DNA of 64,000 bases from Balanoglossus misakiensis (lineage: Eukaryota > Hemichordata), in NCBI GenBank assembly GCA_040954595.2, contig CM082577.2:3348001-3412000 (forward strand). The letters run 5' to 3'. Of the stretch, positions 22,053 through 36,056 are shown one piece after another. The stretch's first letter is position 1, and every line of letters starts with the position of its first letter. The notes beneath the pieces were generated by a model. The model was not told the origin of the DNA, made no database searches, and was given only the letters and a program-made list of their open reading frames with translations. Made by a program: the position numbers and the translations under genes.

Positions 22053-25000
22053 TCTTACACACCCCATGCTGTAGTGTCTTTTTTCTATTGTAGAAACATT
22101 ATAACGACCCTATAAAAAAGAGAACGATGACAAAATTACAAACTACAATGCGTTTTCTATGTTAACGGGATAACTACGCGTACGTATACATGTATGGGCA
22201 GGCCCCGTCTTAACATCGTTGCTCAAAACTGCCGACTGCTCTGTTATTAAGATGAATGAAAATAAATTTCAAAGTCCGCGGAAGTCGCAGCTGTTTTTAA
22301 GAACAGTTATCTATGACATCGGTTCTCCCAAAAGAGCCAACTTGTCACTGCCATCGATCTATAGTTTTTTTTTCCAGACAGTGTGTGATATGTGGTAGGA
22401 AGTCGCAAATCACGATGGATTCAAATTCGATGCGGCATTCCCGAGAAACAATATTTTCCACCTCATTGACCGCAGTGACAGGCTCAATTTTGTTTCATTA
22501 AAACTCGATGAATCCCAATTGTTTAGCGGGGAGATTAGTTCGAGGGCAGAGATAGCTTGGAATGCTTAAAAGGCGCTCGGCAGCCAAATCTTCGACGATT
22601 TGGAACCATCAATCGGCCTAGATGGTTTAAGCTTTCGTCGTACATTCAATTTTATTCATTGCGTGTATATTGGTGTTTGCCACGCGACGGCGACCGAAAG
22701 GTCAACATTATTAGGCAAATAATAGACGAGCGCAGCACTTTTGCCACCAGACAAATGTTAAAACCCCGACTTGTCGTGTCGTCATAACCGAAAAAAAAAT
22801 GTTGGCATCAGCGCGGTCAGTGACATGACAGGTAACAGCAGTACACCATCCGTACGCGACATTACTTCCCTTTTTGCTCAACTCTTGCGCTTTCTCAGTG
22901 AAGTCGTGAAGTCAATTGAATTCTACTTAACTGTCAACTAAGGTCTCATTTCAGATAGAAGGAAACTGCCAATCTGCTAGATGTATCGAGCTGTGTCATT
23001 AGCTTATACCGCTGAAGAATCAGGCAGAGAAAGAAAATATTTCTATCGACCGATGTGCCATCTCTCTAAATCGCCACATTGAAAGATGGCGTTCATTTGA
23101 GTTAGGCCTACAGGCAAGCTGCACACTCAAAAGTTGCCTTATTAAAACTGTCACGCTTCTTAATTGCGTCAGTATTGCAGGTTCGCATGCATCAGAGGTG
23201 GTCAATCGATGCAGAGGCCAGATCTATAGAGTCACGGATTTCGCGACGTGCAGCACACGGAACTGGGAAGGAAAAATGGCGCGTAGGCTTGGCCGCGTCT
23301 CCTGAAGTCAACAGAACACGTTTGGCAACGCTAACGGAAAGTCACGCCTGATGAGTTATTCATGACCGATACATCTCTTCGCTAAAAAGGGCAAATGATT
23401 CGAGACAAATGAACCGAACTAAGAGTTTCAGTTATTCATCTTCATGTTTTATGGTTGGCGAGAAATGCAAATTCTCCGCCAGGCCTACAGATCATCGTAC
23501 GTGAAATTGGACCGCTGGGAACAAGCGGGAGAGCGAGTGAAGCAAGCAACTGGTTAATCAAGACATATACCTTTGCTTTATCAAAACACCATATATATGT
23601 GTCTATATATGAATCGGTCGGTGCTCACGGGAGGTTAGACTCGACGATTTGTGATGCAAGAAACGATAGCGCCGTTTAGTGCAGATACGATGCGAGGCAT
23701 TGTAATGGACAACAATGTGCAGAAGGAGCGTCGTGTAGCTACATGTACATTTAGCGGTGATCTTTCAAGTTAACCAATCTGATTGCTCATACTCCATCCG
23801 ACATGAAAAAGTAAGGTTAACACTTCAGGAAAGAATTCGGTGTTTAGTTTTTGTTTGGACTGACTGACTGACTGACTGGGTGAATGACTGACTGACTTGT
23901 ATGTAGCAGCGAAAGGAATTCACATCTACTGTAGACAATAAAGCCCTCCTGCCATGATAAAGTCATACAGTTTCGTAGATATTTGAATTTCGACCAATAT
24001 GTATATCTGACTTCTCATATTGTGTCAAATGAACTTGGTGCAAGTGATGTAATGAATTCCGATCTGAAGTGGTAAACATAATTCGAGAAAGTACTGTCTG
24101 GATAGTAAAACCATTCAGCCATATGCTAGAGCCCGCTGGCAATTCGCTTACGTTATGAGATCTAGTCTGCATTATCGATGCGTAAAATCTTTTAATACCC
24201 ACTAAAAGAACCGATTAACAGAATGTGCGAGGAGAGAATTCAATTCTTTCACTGAAAAATGGGAAAAGGCGTAATATTTGCTTGAACCCTTTTGATCTCC
24301 GGTTCTTCTGCACTAACGCATAGACTTTGACGAGCCACTCGACGTTTTATCACCAGAGGCGAGGATTCCATTAAAAATTTGAAGATTGCTCTTCTCCTAA
24401 CTGCTTAAAGTTTAATATTATGACAGACCGTCACCAAACACTCGTCCACACGACACCCTTGGCCAATTTGCGCGAGAATTCAAAACCATTTCAATTTAAT
24501 CGATTGATTGGGCTAAGTTGGCGAGGCCCAATTAGAGCTCAGCTGTTTGTCGTGCGTACAACCAGCTGGCCATGTCTGGGTAAAGCTTACATCAGGCCAG
24601 AAAACTAACAGTACAGGACGGGGGTTCAGGTTAGCCACATGTTTATGTATTTGCCCCTCCCCCCGCCCCTCCCACTCCCAACTTTTCCATGTTGGTAGAT
24701 CCCTCACAAATTAAGGGCCGTACTTCTATTATTTACGTTGTCGGGGCGCCATTCGATTCATTATTATTGTGCTGTTGACTGTTGATCGTTGCGACTTTTC
24801 TCCAGTTTTATGACGTGTAAAGTCTGGTCAGTGGAATGCTTTCACTCTGATGTGACTACAAATGATGCAGTGACAATTAAAATCCTACATGAAGATTACA
24901 TGTACTCACGCCAACAGTTGTCTGGTTGACATAAAAGTTATGACAATACACAATATTGTATACCAAAGATGACGTGTCATTGTACATGTACATGTAGGAA

Positions 25001-28000
25001 GTTGTATTATTCTCTGGTCATTTTTATATCATAACTCGTCGCCATTTTTACAGTCGCCACCGTCTCGTCGACGATGGCCGTTTCATTGCGTGCTAGGAAA
25101 ACATGGCACTAATCTTTTGCCCATAAAATGCTTCCGAACCATCTTGTAATGGCCCATAATATTACACGGATTTCTCTCATAAAAACAGAAGCAACGGGGA
25201 GACTAATACAACATGCGTTTTATTTGATGTTATAAAGAATTACTATCGGTTTTATCAGTAAATACGACTTGACGACATCCCAGAGTAGTAAAAATCCCCT
25301 GTCGATGTTTTGTTCACAAGAAAAAAACTCTTTCAGGGCTAAAGAGTGTCTCATGGGACAGTTATGAGCACAGCGGGAGAACAGGTAAGCCGTTTTTTCA
25401 CAGGAATACGGGTTAAAACATTTCTGGTGCACTGCGACGTTTTTTTATGCAACAGATAGAGTCTTCTATTAATTATGCGATTCTTTTACGAGGGCTCCCG
25501 CGCGCCTTAGCCATGGCCATACGTGCATTTTTTAGTGAATCTTTATTTTTTCCCCTGATCTGTTGCGCATTTATGACCGCGCGCGTTTCACACGCGTAAC
25601 TAAGGCTTTGTTTCACAGCTTCGCCAATCGTTAGTACAGACACATATTTCAATTCAGATTGGTGTGAGAAAAAAAATCCGATGCCTTTAATGGCCGAGGA
25701 ATGTTTTGTGAGAGAAATGATTTCACACGTATCCACAATGTTACATGACGCCTGTTGAAATTGGACTTGCTTTAATATCAGTGGGGGAATTTTCAATCCA
25801 TTTAATTTTTAACGCGGGACACATATAAACACACAAATCAAAAAAGGCCGCAATTTTGGAAAGTGTAAGATCACTTACGTAACATTTTAATCCATACACA
25901 CGTATCGCAAATGCAAATTCTTCGGACGATATTACAAACATACAATCTCATAATTTATTTAATAGTATCGGCATGATTACATAAACTTCGTTAACTACAT
26001 AATCACATAGCTTTCGCTAGTATTTGACGTGAGCTTTTGGGCCAAAATGTTGAATCATGGGAGTGACGGACGCTAGCAGGCGAAATGTGTATATTAGAAA
26101 TTCTTTCGGGAAAAGACGTGTGCTAAAAACGTGAAGACAAATTGACACAGGCGGGGTGGAAACGACAGACGCAAAGATATCTTGTCAGACAATCCGATGA
26201 GTGAAAATGCGCGCAGAAAAACCGTGATTGCTTGGGAACATGTTTGAACAGTATTGCAATGTGGCGACATTGTTCTCCGTTACTAAAAGTGGCCCTGACG
26301 TCAAACAACCAAATCAACATTTCTTCACAATTATGGCGGGGGGAGGGGGGAATGATAGCAACTTTTTATCTGTGTCTCTGATCTGATCCACTCGGTACTA
26401 ATGCCTTTCCAGGCACGCCCATCAACAAATTCAGATTTTTTCCGGCTTGTTCTTCAAGTCGATTGGCTCAAACGTTATACATGTACCTCCTGTTTGGCGT
26501 AACACAGGTTCGCCACTACTAAAACAAACTTATTACCCGGCCCGATATCCCATCTTCACATTGCTTTCGTCTGCGCACTCTCAGAAGTTACGTGACGGGC
26601 ATTTCAAACTTTCATACGGTCGCCGAACAGAACAGCCAGACTTTTTTTTCAGCGTGTACAGTTTCCATGGCGATTTCCCTCGCGGAGCACACACACATCC
26701 ATCATGCGCGCGCGCGTACTTACGCGCCCCGGCACGCTGGAAGTTAATTAGGTGAAGCAGTAGCGGTTATGAACGGAACACTTTCTGACATCTGTGAATC
26801 GGCGCATCGATTAAAAGAAAAGTTGACAATGCCGTCTGCAAGTGATCCTTGCCAGTTTACCGGGAACGAACAGTTATCTCCGTGTTTGCTCGCGAGGTAA
26901 TTTAAGTACGAAAGCAAGTCACCCCGATATTACCAAGCGCAACAATGCCGTCTTCACGTTCGGTCGATACTAATAAAATAACATTAATTATATTGTTGGG
27001 TTATAATCGAGCATCAATGTCCGTGTTTATAGTCATCAATCAACGATCCCAATTTCCCCGTTTTCCAAATTGTTTGTCCGCTCATCAACAGATTGTTTTA
27101 TATTGCAGGCTCTTAAGCTTATAACACGGAGAGCTGTAATTATTTATTTGTGGGTTGTAAAAGGAGTCTCCGGTGCGTTCTATATAAACTTTTAGGGTTA
27201 CATCGTTTCTTTTATGTTTCGACGACGGACGGACAGTCAATATAGCTACTGCATTTTTACACGGATATTCCGCGCCTAAATCGCTAAATCCGAATCGTAA
27301 GTAAAAGTCGTGATCGTAATAAAGGTGTCGGTATATGCACCTTCAATTGGTTTCTTCATTTTCCTTCCATTGTCCTCGTTAATTCCCTCTTAATTCCTAA
27401 TGTTTCATTTTAATTTCTTGATGTTAACTTTCGACAAAATTCAATCTGTTTTCTTAATGAGTGAAACAGGCCATGTGATAGCAGGCCAATATGCTGCAAT
27501 TATTGCGAGCGAATTATTGACGTGCGAAAACTAATTTTTAAGATAATGGCCAAACGAGCGTTCTTGATCGAATTATTCAAAAGACACAGGCTGACCACAC
27601 ACAGTGTACTCAACCTCTCCATGCGTTGTGTGTATAGGGGTTCTCAAAGACGCCACTTCTATGAAATTTCAGCATCGTTACGTGAGCAGTTATTCAGAAG
27701 AGATTGGAAGAAAATTTCGACTCTGTGCGTACACTGGGGATAAGAACGGAAGACAGGTCGGCGGAAATAAAGATTTACAACCGCAACATGATTTTTATGT
27801 CACTTTTCTATTTTGTTACCTCAATGCCTGGCCTGTGAATGTAGTTTATTACGCCACAAATCTTCATTTTTCCCAATCTCCATTGTTATTCATTCACACC
27901 AGCGAAAATGTGTGATTTATCGCCTAGCTAAGTGAAATCTAAAAAAAAGTATCCGAACAGATTCAAACGTGCCTGCCTGACATGACGTCGCGGATGTGTG

Positions 28001-31000
28001 TAACGACAATTTGAAACCAAGATCGGATGCATGTCGATCATTCGCCGGGTCATCCTCTCTAATCCGGCGGTGTATTACGACGGCGAATTACGGTCAGGGA
28101 AACAGAATCCGAGCCAAAGCTGTATAGTCAACACAAATCTTAGTTCAAATACTAAAAATCCTCGGGAGAGGATAAAAATACGTGCATCAAACTTTGACTA
28201 TAGGCCAGCGTATGAATCTGGTTTGGTCATAGTTTTCCATGTAAAAGTCATCTGAGATTGCTTTTTATTCCCTTAAAATGCCATTATTTTCAATCTAGTC
28301 GACATAATCTCACCAATATGCACAGGTAGCTCTTTCTACCTAAATCTTTCTCACTGTGTTGAAAGTCCGTTGTAACCGATCGAATGAACGACTTCAGTTT
28401 CGCGCCAAATGTCTTCACATCTTCATATCTTTTATGATGCATTTTGAAGGATGGCAAAAAACATGCCTGCATTTTTCTGACACGTATTTGTTATATTTTA
28501 TGTCGTATCAGATAAAGAGTAACATCGTAAAGAGACTGTGCCTGCTCTTGATGTGTCGTCTGATAACCTATAGAATTACCCCGAAGGCAGATTCTCGCCG
28601 ACAGACTATAATTTGTATTTATTGACATACACCTATGCAAGGTAAAGTAAACAGGATAGCTGATCAAATGAAATGATAGTGACTAAAACGTAGAAAGTTT
28701 ATTACACATTTTCCTCGGATATGTGTCGTTGAAAATTATCGTCTTGCCAGGAAACAACAATTAAAAAATTGTAATATATGTCATATTTTTATGAAAATGG
28801 AGTCAATATTCCGTTTTAAAAACACACTGAATGGCGATAATATATTATTAATATTCTTGCCATGCATTCCGACAATTTTGACAGATGCTTTCCACAGTCA
28901 ATATGCCCGGCTGCTGCGAAAGTAAAAGCGCGCGTAATTACCGTGTTCGCAAACAAACGCGAGCGGACAACTGCTGCGAGCGTCGCCGGTCTTTCGTCAC
29001 CACAGGCAGCTTTGTGCCGTCCCAGTTGAAATTACACCAGCATCCGCTTCGGACTGATAAGTTGTCAGAAATAGTTTTTGAGGTGTGGTGTAACAAGGAA
29101 AACGACAATTTCCTTCATTGTGTCGAGTACGTAATTGAATGTGACTGGAATATTTGCTAATCGTTGTCGTGTTCGGAGGAGTCATTGATTGAAAATTAAA
29201 CTTTCTGCCAAAGTGAGGGGAGAGTACCTTCTTTTCCCGATCCCTGTCACATTTTCATCGAAAGGGGGAAGAAAGAGATGAAGTAAAGAATATTAACTCA
29301 AAGGCCTACCTGTTAGATTGTGCTTGTGACTTCAAAAAATACAGGTGCGAACTCTAAGGCAATCGCTTCCACTCTGAAAGATTTTCTCCCTTCCAGCCAG
29401 CACACTTCGAGAAAGATTTCTGCTCGGGTCTAAGTCGTCCGTTACATGCGCGGGAAAAGAAATACACTAAAATATGTAGGCAGGGACGACAGGCTTCAGT
29501 CAAGGCCCCCTAGGGAAGTGTAAATATCACCATTCCAGTAGCCAATCACAGAATGAAAGCTCGCCTAGGGAATCAGCCGATTATTTCCTCCTGATCGTTT
29601 TGTGACGACAACGCGCCTATCACTCACGTCGTTCGTTGTCATTTTTTCGGTCCTTTTCTCTCCGCGCTTGAATACAACACAAAAATACCGTAATTACGGA
29701 GACATCATGCAAAATCGGATCAATTTAGCTTTGACGCGCTTCAAAAACGGTCGGATGTTGAAAAGTTAAGCGTGGGATGACTTCTGGAAGCGGGAGTCTA
29801 TATTTATACATTTGTGCAAATCATGTCTGTGACGTTGCCGGGCGCTGAAAAAAAAACACTTGAAAAGAGCTCTTTCGGTTCTTCATTAAGCGCGACGTCT
29901 TGGCCATCTGCAGGAGCCGCGACTTCCACGCCCTGCCTTCAGAAGTAACAAGAAATGCCGTGACCGCAGCGATTGACCGCGGGGTGAAAATATGGCACTC
30001 ATCGAGGTGTACTTCAGAGTGATTAGTCACAAACCATCGGACAGCTTGTCCGGGATGACCTGCCGACGAAAGCGATTAATTATAAAACCACGAAAAGCTA
30101 TAATTCTACGTTACAAAGTCAAACTGCAACGGGGTTTATTCGCCATGATACGCCAAACGCCGCGCCATGACGGGAACCACGAACACACAAAGCGGTGTGA
30201 ACGTCACCGAAAGGCAAGCAGTGGCAACAGATTCTTGCAGCCATTTTTACGTTTCAAAATGACGTAAGACGCGCCCACCTCCGTCGCAAAAAAAATATGT
30301 AATAAAAAAGTCAGCTGAATAAAAACACGTCCGATATCTATAAAATAATAATACAAAAGGATTAAGAGTGTGGGAACGAAGACTATGTGATTTACGAAAT
30401 TGCGACCTTGCTGAACTGCACGCACGATATAATGAAGTTTTCTTGGCGCCAAAAGGAACTCGATGTAACGAAGAAACGTTCTAATCCGCGAACTATACGA
30501 GTCTCTTGTGCCATATGATAAAAGACGGTATAATCAAACTTGACAAAAGTCTAATTTTCAATGGTTATGCCCACACAGAATTCTGACAAATTTATAGCAA
30601 TTCGGTAATGATATTTGATTTTGAGTGTGGCACGGGAGTACAAGCACTCTTTAATGGGGGAAATTTGGGATATTGTTTTCGGTCGAGACTTTGTTTTGCT
30701 ATGATTAATTATTTTAATGTTCCCCGTTTAGACATAAATAAATTAACATACATGATGATAGCGCCTGACAGGTTGTTGCTGTACAAGTCACGTTTACTGG
30801 TTAGACCGCTGAAGTAGAGTATGCGTTAAAAAACAATTTTTCATGTAAACATTCACACATATTGTAATTAGTTGATAAAACTGGTACTTTTATGCAAAGA
30901 AGGCCACGGTCAGTGACCGCGAGAGGGACAGCTTTATAGGGGATGCGTGGTCGCACGTTTTATACACTGTGGCGCCGGGATGAAAACCGACGTCAAATCA

Positions 31001-31050
31001 GCAACAACTATAGTCTGAAACGCGGATAAACCCAACATTGACCACTGGCG
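22053..31050. other. Gene-poor block
   Basis: No exon can be defended. It contains a GACT microsatellite at 23857-23898, several TACATGTA palindromes (for example 24897-24904 and 24983-24996), a CRE at 26296-26303, a TATA-like CTATATAAAC near 27180 in an AT-rich enhancer-like stretch (26900-27260), and a CCAAT-containing patch near 29540-29660 ending in a pyrimidine-rich, initiator-like sequence. Confidence 0.5.
23857..23898 (+). repeat. (GACT)n microsatellite
   Basis: Two runs of GACT/TGAC tetranucleotides separated by GGGTGAA. Confidence 0.9.
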
Positions 31051-31051
31051 T

Positions 31052-31079
31052 ACAAAGGGCGCAGATCTCCGCACCCTTA
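31052..31079 (+). repeat. Short dispersed element, copy 1 (ACAAAGGGCGCA..)
   Basis: ACAAAGGGCGCAGATCTC followed by CGCACCCTT. A related copy lies at 33750-33773. The ends AAGGG and CCCTT are complementary. Confidence 0.45.
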
Positions 31080-31534
31080 GCATTCATTTCACGCAACAAC
31101 TTCCAGTATGAGCGCCCCCTGGCTGTGGGGGTGGCTCTGACGAGGAGAGTCGCCCAAACGATCCGGTTGATAGGGAACGTTTGTTGTCGACGGCCTCGGT
31201 GTAACGTTGGATTTGTGACACATGAAAAAGCTTACACTAATGCAATAAGAACGGTGTGGAGGCGCCGGAAAACGTATTCTCAGAATGCGGATATTGCAAA
31301 CCGTCACGTTCCATTGTGTGTACAGCTCCGCTTACTGTTCATGCTAATGACGGCCGTCATTATTGCAACTTCTTGTACATAGTATTTGGTTTCCTGGAAT
31401 TAGGATTAGAACAGATCTGCAAGATTGCTGGGTAATATATTTTTTGTAAAAATATATGTATCCCCAACTGTCTGAACACTCCGATTATCTACTCTCCCGC
31501 CCTTGTGAAAAGTGAAAAAACGAGTATCCTTAGG

Positions 31535-31588
31535 CTCTGTCTGTCTGTCTGTCTGCATGTTCGCCTGCCCGCCTGTCTGTCTGTCTGC
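31535..31588 (+). repeat. (CTGT)n microsatellite, interrupted
   Basis: Two CTGT runs separated by GCATGTTCGCCTGCCCGC. Confidence 0.85.
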
Positions 31589-33728
31589 ACGCTTGTATGT
31601 TGAGTGGCGGGCGAACTGTATTCATGTTGTTGGGTTTTATATTTCTTGACGAGAGACAGCTCACTTACTGTGGGCGCTGCTGATTAGACGCGCCAGTGCA
31701 TGATGGGAATGAACAGGAAACGAAAACGGAGATCCGGTGCTCAATTAGTATAAAGTGTGGACGTTTCCTTATGTCTTTTAAGTTCAACATTTCTCGTGGA
31801 AAACGCCGGAAACAACAGCAGCCGACATTGTCGTAGTTATGACCAGACGACAATATCGGCAAAAACGTAAATGGTGTTTTTAAGAACCGCGCCACTTTTG
31901 TCAAGAATAAGTCATGCCTCGTTTCTGTAAGTAGCGAAATTATATGGTTGTCATCAACACCAGTTTCATATAAAGCTATTTTGATGGTATTTGTATTGGA
32001 GTTCTCCTCTTCAGTTAGTCACCATGGTTACGGTAACAGTGTCCATAACACACAAAAACTTCCGTCGTGATTTTACAGTCACGTCACGCAAGCAAATTCC
32101 TCAATATCGTCATCGGGGTTTGAAATCACAATTACTTTATACCAGTTTCTAAGCCCTGGTGTAGCCAAATGCATATATATTTCGCGATTTGTGTTCCAAG
32201 GAGAACTCTGGAGAATGTTGGTAAAGGGATTCAACGTATTTATCATATGGTTATTATTCGCAAAACTTTCTGCATACAAAGAACTTAAAATTCTCTATTA
32301 GAGTCAAGGACTCCCTCCACCCAGCGGCCAAATAACCAATTATAACAAATTACAAATTTGCCATTAGATAGTGTTTCTTCGATCTACAGTCTCTAAACCA
32401 TATCTCACGTCTGTTTGCCGTCAACACAAATTTCATTTAGTAAGCTATTTTTGATATTTAATAAAGGGCGTTGTTTGATTTTTACTCTTGTTTGAGCAAA
32501 TTATACCAATGGACAAACAGTTACCTATTCACATTTGTCAATAATTTAGTACGAACCACAATACCTATCCTGATTGCTTATTTAACAGCCGGGCCAGAAA
32601 AAAATCGCTTATTATGAGAATTAAGATATTACCCTTTGAATTAATTATATTTTCACACATTTTCTGCTACGTCATCATTATCACATTCATGTTCACGGTT
32701 GAAGTTTTGTTCTGGTCAAAAACTGTCCGACGTCATGGGGTGTCAATCAATGTCACTCACAGAATATTTATTACCTTGAAAGCATGATTAAGTTTTCTTT
32801 GAGATTCAAGTGATACTTTGCTCCAATTTCGCAGTTCAACGACGCAAAATCGGAAGATGATTGTTTCCTGGCTGGGCTGTCAGTCTTATTCTCTGTAGGA
32901 TTTGATAAATTTACGCTTCGTTCATCACCAGACAAAGATACAACTCGCTACGTCAGCCCAATCGACGCATGTGTGCGCCGTGCACGATTTGTTTTTGCGC
33001 GTCAATTTGTTTCACCATACGATCCAGCTCGGCCGCCACTTGGCGCGTCTAGGATCACAAACCGGAAATGGAAGTCTGTTGGGCAGAGTACAGAAGAGCG
33101 CGAGCGTGGGGTGTGACCATCGTTTGCTCACTGCGTGGGAAGAGGTTTCATGTATTGCTTTTACTTGTCTTAATTTACCTCGTGAAATCACTCCGGTGCA
33201 GATATAATTTATCATTGTACATTTGGTTGATGAACAAACGCAGATACATATCAGCGGACGTCGTCCTGACCCCCAGCACAGAGGTCACGGAGTTAAAGCA
33301 CATGGATGATCTCGTTATCGTCGTGAAGGGAGCCTTATATCGCAAGCGCAAATTGTACAAGGCTTTGCGGGCGAAGAGTGGACGCTCGCACCGTGGTTTA
33401 TCGCGCCGGGATAATTATGGTTTGCAAGACGCCGACAATGATAAAGATCCGAGTGTCGACTGATGCCACAGCGGAAAAAAAATCTAGTCTCTCCTTGTCT
33501 GTGGTAATGAGGCTGAAAACCACAGCGTACTATCGTCATGGTTTAAGAGTCAGGGGTATATTTGCGTGTTCACAGTACCTCCTGTTTTTCTCCAAAATTA
33601 TCGCGTGAAAATGTTACAACATCGACCATACGGTTCCGTTCTGCGCCTTCGCGCCACGACACGCGCAGATCGCCAAACAATTGCCAATCAAGTCCACGTG
33701 GGGTCTCGATCTGCACAGGTTCTCATTT

Positions 33729-33739
33729 CGCGCATGCGT
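33729..33739. promoter_or_regulatory. NRF1-like site CGCGCATGCGT
   Basis: GCGCATGCG matches the palindromic NRF1 core found in many animal promoters. It lies in a CpG-rich patch (33640-33890) with an adjacent CACGTG-type E-box. No transcript is recognised. Confidence 0.3.
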
Positions 33740-33749
33740 TGATTTACCG

Positions 33750-33773
33750 ACAAAGGGCGCAAATCTCGCCCTT
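33750..33773 (+). repeat. Short dispersed element, copy 2 (palindromic AAGGGCG..CGCCCTT)
   Basis: ACAAAGGGCGCAAATCTCGC ending in CCTT. The ends AAGGGCG and CGCCCTT are exactly complementary around CAAATCT. It matches the copy at 31052-31079 with small differences. Confidence 0.45.
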
Positions 33774-35914
33774 CATTTTTGTGCAATCAATGAAATACAA
33801 ACTTTCACTTGGTAGTGCGACCTCTCAAGCACCGAGGACGCGACACCTGAGACGTGAGCAAACTACAACGCCGCGCCGGTAATCATCTAGTCTCACACTC
33901 TGGGGATCCGCCGTGATGGAAAATGTTCCTATCAATATTTGTGTGGAGACTATCACAGGAACACTGTGTTTAATGAGTGAAAGATGGCGCTTTCTGAGCC
34001 AGGGTAGTCACTTCACTAATTCCAGGCTTGACCCCATGTTATATACGGTGATAATCAGGCGTCTGGGTCGTTTTTACAATGAAACATATGAAATTTAAAA
34101 CCTCCAATTATTCGTTTCTCCCCTGATGTTGCGAACAATAGTCATGTTTCTTTAAAACTGGCAGACATTCACTATGTGTCTCCAATTTAACACTGTATCA
34201 TAAGTAAAATAACGTCTGTATGTGTGTTTCTCGCACCTTTCCTGTATTCGATGGATATTTTATTGTATTTGGCAAGTAATTGAATCCATCCATTTTAGGC
34301 TGCAGTCCCTGCAAGTATGGACTCAAGTGGCCTTTGAAATCCATTGACACGGACGAGCTAAAGTTTGAACGTTTTTGAAGCGCGCCCGATTCAACAGGTC
34401 CATTTAGTAGCATTACACGAGGGACTCCTCGTGAAAGAAGCGAAAATTAAATGACAGGTCAGTTGCCATCTTCAAGAAAGTGTTTCTTTTTATGCAACTC
34501 TGACGCAATCAACTCTGTCTGTCGTCAGAAATCACTCCGAATAAAGAAAAGTCAACCGCAGCCGTGATTGCTCTCTGCTTTGCGAATTAAAAGCAACACT
34601 ATTTGTCCCAACTCTTGACAAATGCCCGAACGGGATATGCGATAGAAAATCATTTCCTTTAATTTATCTTCCATTCTATACAAAAATAAACTGATAGAAT
34701 TACGATCTGGGTTTAGTTCCTGTTGTTAGCACTCTCTTCGCGTGTTGGGGGCTCATTACTCTCGCTACTGGTTCCCAAAGTAAATGCGCTTGGCAACGGA
34801 GGCGCGCGCGAGATGAATGAGAAAGTGACTCGACAGAACAATGTTCTGCGGAGGGTTTATCAATCAGCGATTTCTTGTTCGGGTTGTCGGTGATTGCCGA
34901 TGACGAGTTAAAATGAGACTCCGTTATTAGCGGGGACAAGACTTCTGCATTAGCCCAAATTACGGCGAAGGTCGTGTAATGCTTGGCTTACTTCGTGACG
35001 GACGGGGCCGTCGAAATTGAAATACCCTCTTGAAGTGGAGTGTTTATACCCTGATGGGGTCGCGGGGGCAATATTGGCACTGGTCCAGACGTGGACAGGG
35101 TGTTTTTTTTTATCCGAAACCACTCTTCCCCCGCTTTGAACAAGAACTGTTACTTTGGCGAGAATTTCCCGGGGACGTAGGGATCGAAAGAGACGGACAG
35201 GATAAATGGGGAAACAAGGCAATCGTTTTTACACCCGATGGGATTTGTCCCGTTGTCAATAGTAAACAAGAGCTCAAAGTTGGGCATTTAACTTCAAGAG
35301 GTCTTGTGGTGACAACATTTCCCGCCAGCTTCTGAACGTGACACTATGATTGGCAGTTCGGCTTTTCAGCGAGTTGCGCCATCTAAACCCTCGGCAATAG
35401 CCGAAGGTGGTCACGGGCGTCGCCTAAACGATTTAACCCCGGAGTTCCTGGTTTTCGCTTCTAATATTGTCTATGTAAATAGTTACTGCAGTGTCTGTCG
35501 GTTTAACGCACAAAATGGATTGACGTCTGTCAGTCGGAAGTGCGTTCAAAGACGCTCCTTGAAGAATACTCATTTTGTTAACGTAAGTATGACCAAGAGA
35601 AAAGTTCTATAGTAAACAGAATGATTTCAAGAAAGGAGCAAAGCGTCATACTTTAGACGTTTATCATGTGTCCATCAAACATGCATGGGTTTAATTTGTG
35701 TGAAAATTATTTCCGGTGGTTTTCTTCAATTAGTTGCCGCGAAATAGTGGTCGTTAGATCACCGGGACGGCGCTTTTGTCGACAAGATGTAGATCAGGGT
35801 GACCGCGTCTTTCGTGAGAAATGCAAAAAATCATGGTCACATGCGCATTCACCCACAATTCATCCAACGACCTTGGCAAAATCTGTTAACGATATTTGAT
35901 ACATGTATATGTAT

Positions 35915-36056
35915 TCATTTGTTTATTTATTTATTTATTTATTTATTCATTCATTCGTTCATTCACCCATCCATCCATCTATCCCTCTATTCGCTCGTCC
36001 ATCCATCCATTCATTCATTCAGTCATCTGTCCATTCCTTCGTTCGTTCGTTCATAC
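35915..36056 (+). repeat. Compound TTTA/TTCA/TCCA tetranucleotide repeat
   Basis: A long compound microsatellite drifting from TTTA to TTCA to TCCA and TTCG units. Open frames across it encode only low-complexity Ile/His/Ser/Phe repeats and are artefacts. Confidence 0.9.

Noticed and set aside
22313-22501. Frame with CVICGRK after a TTTTTTCCAG acceptor-like site, suggesting a RING or zinc-finger start
   Set aside because: No further cysteine or histidine pairs follow before the stop and there is no donor.
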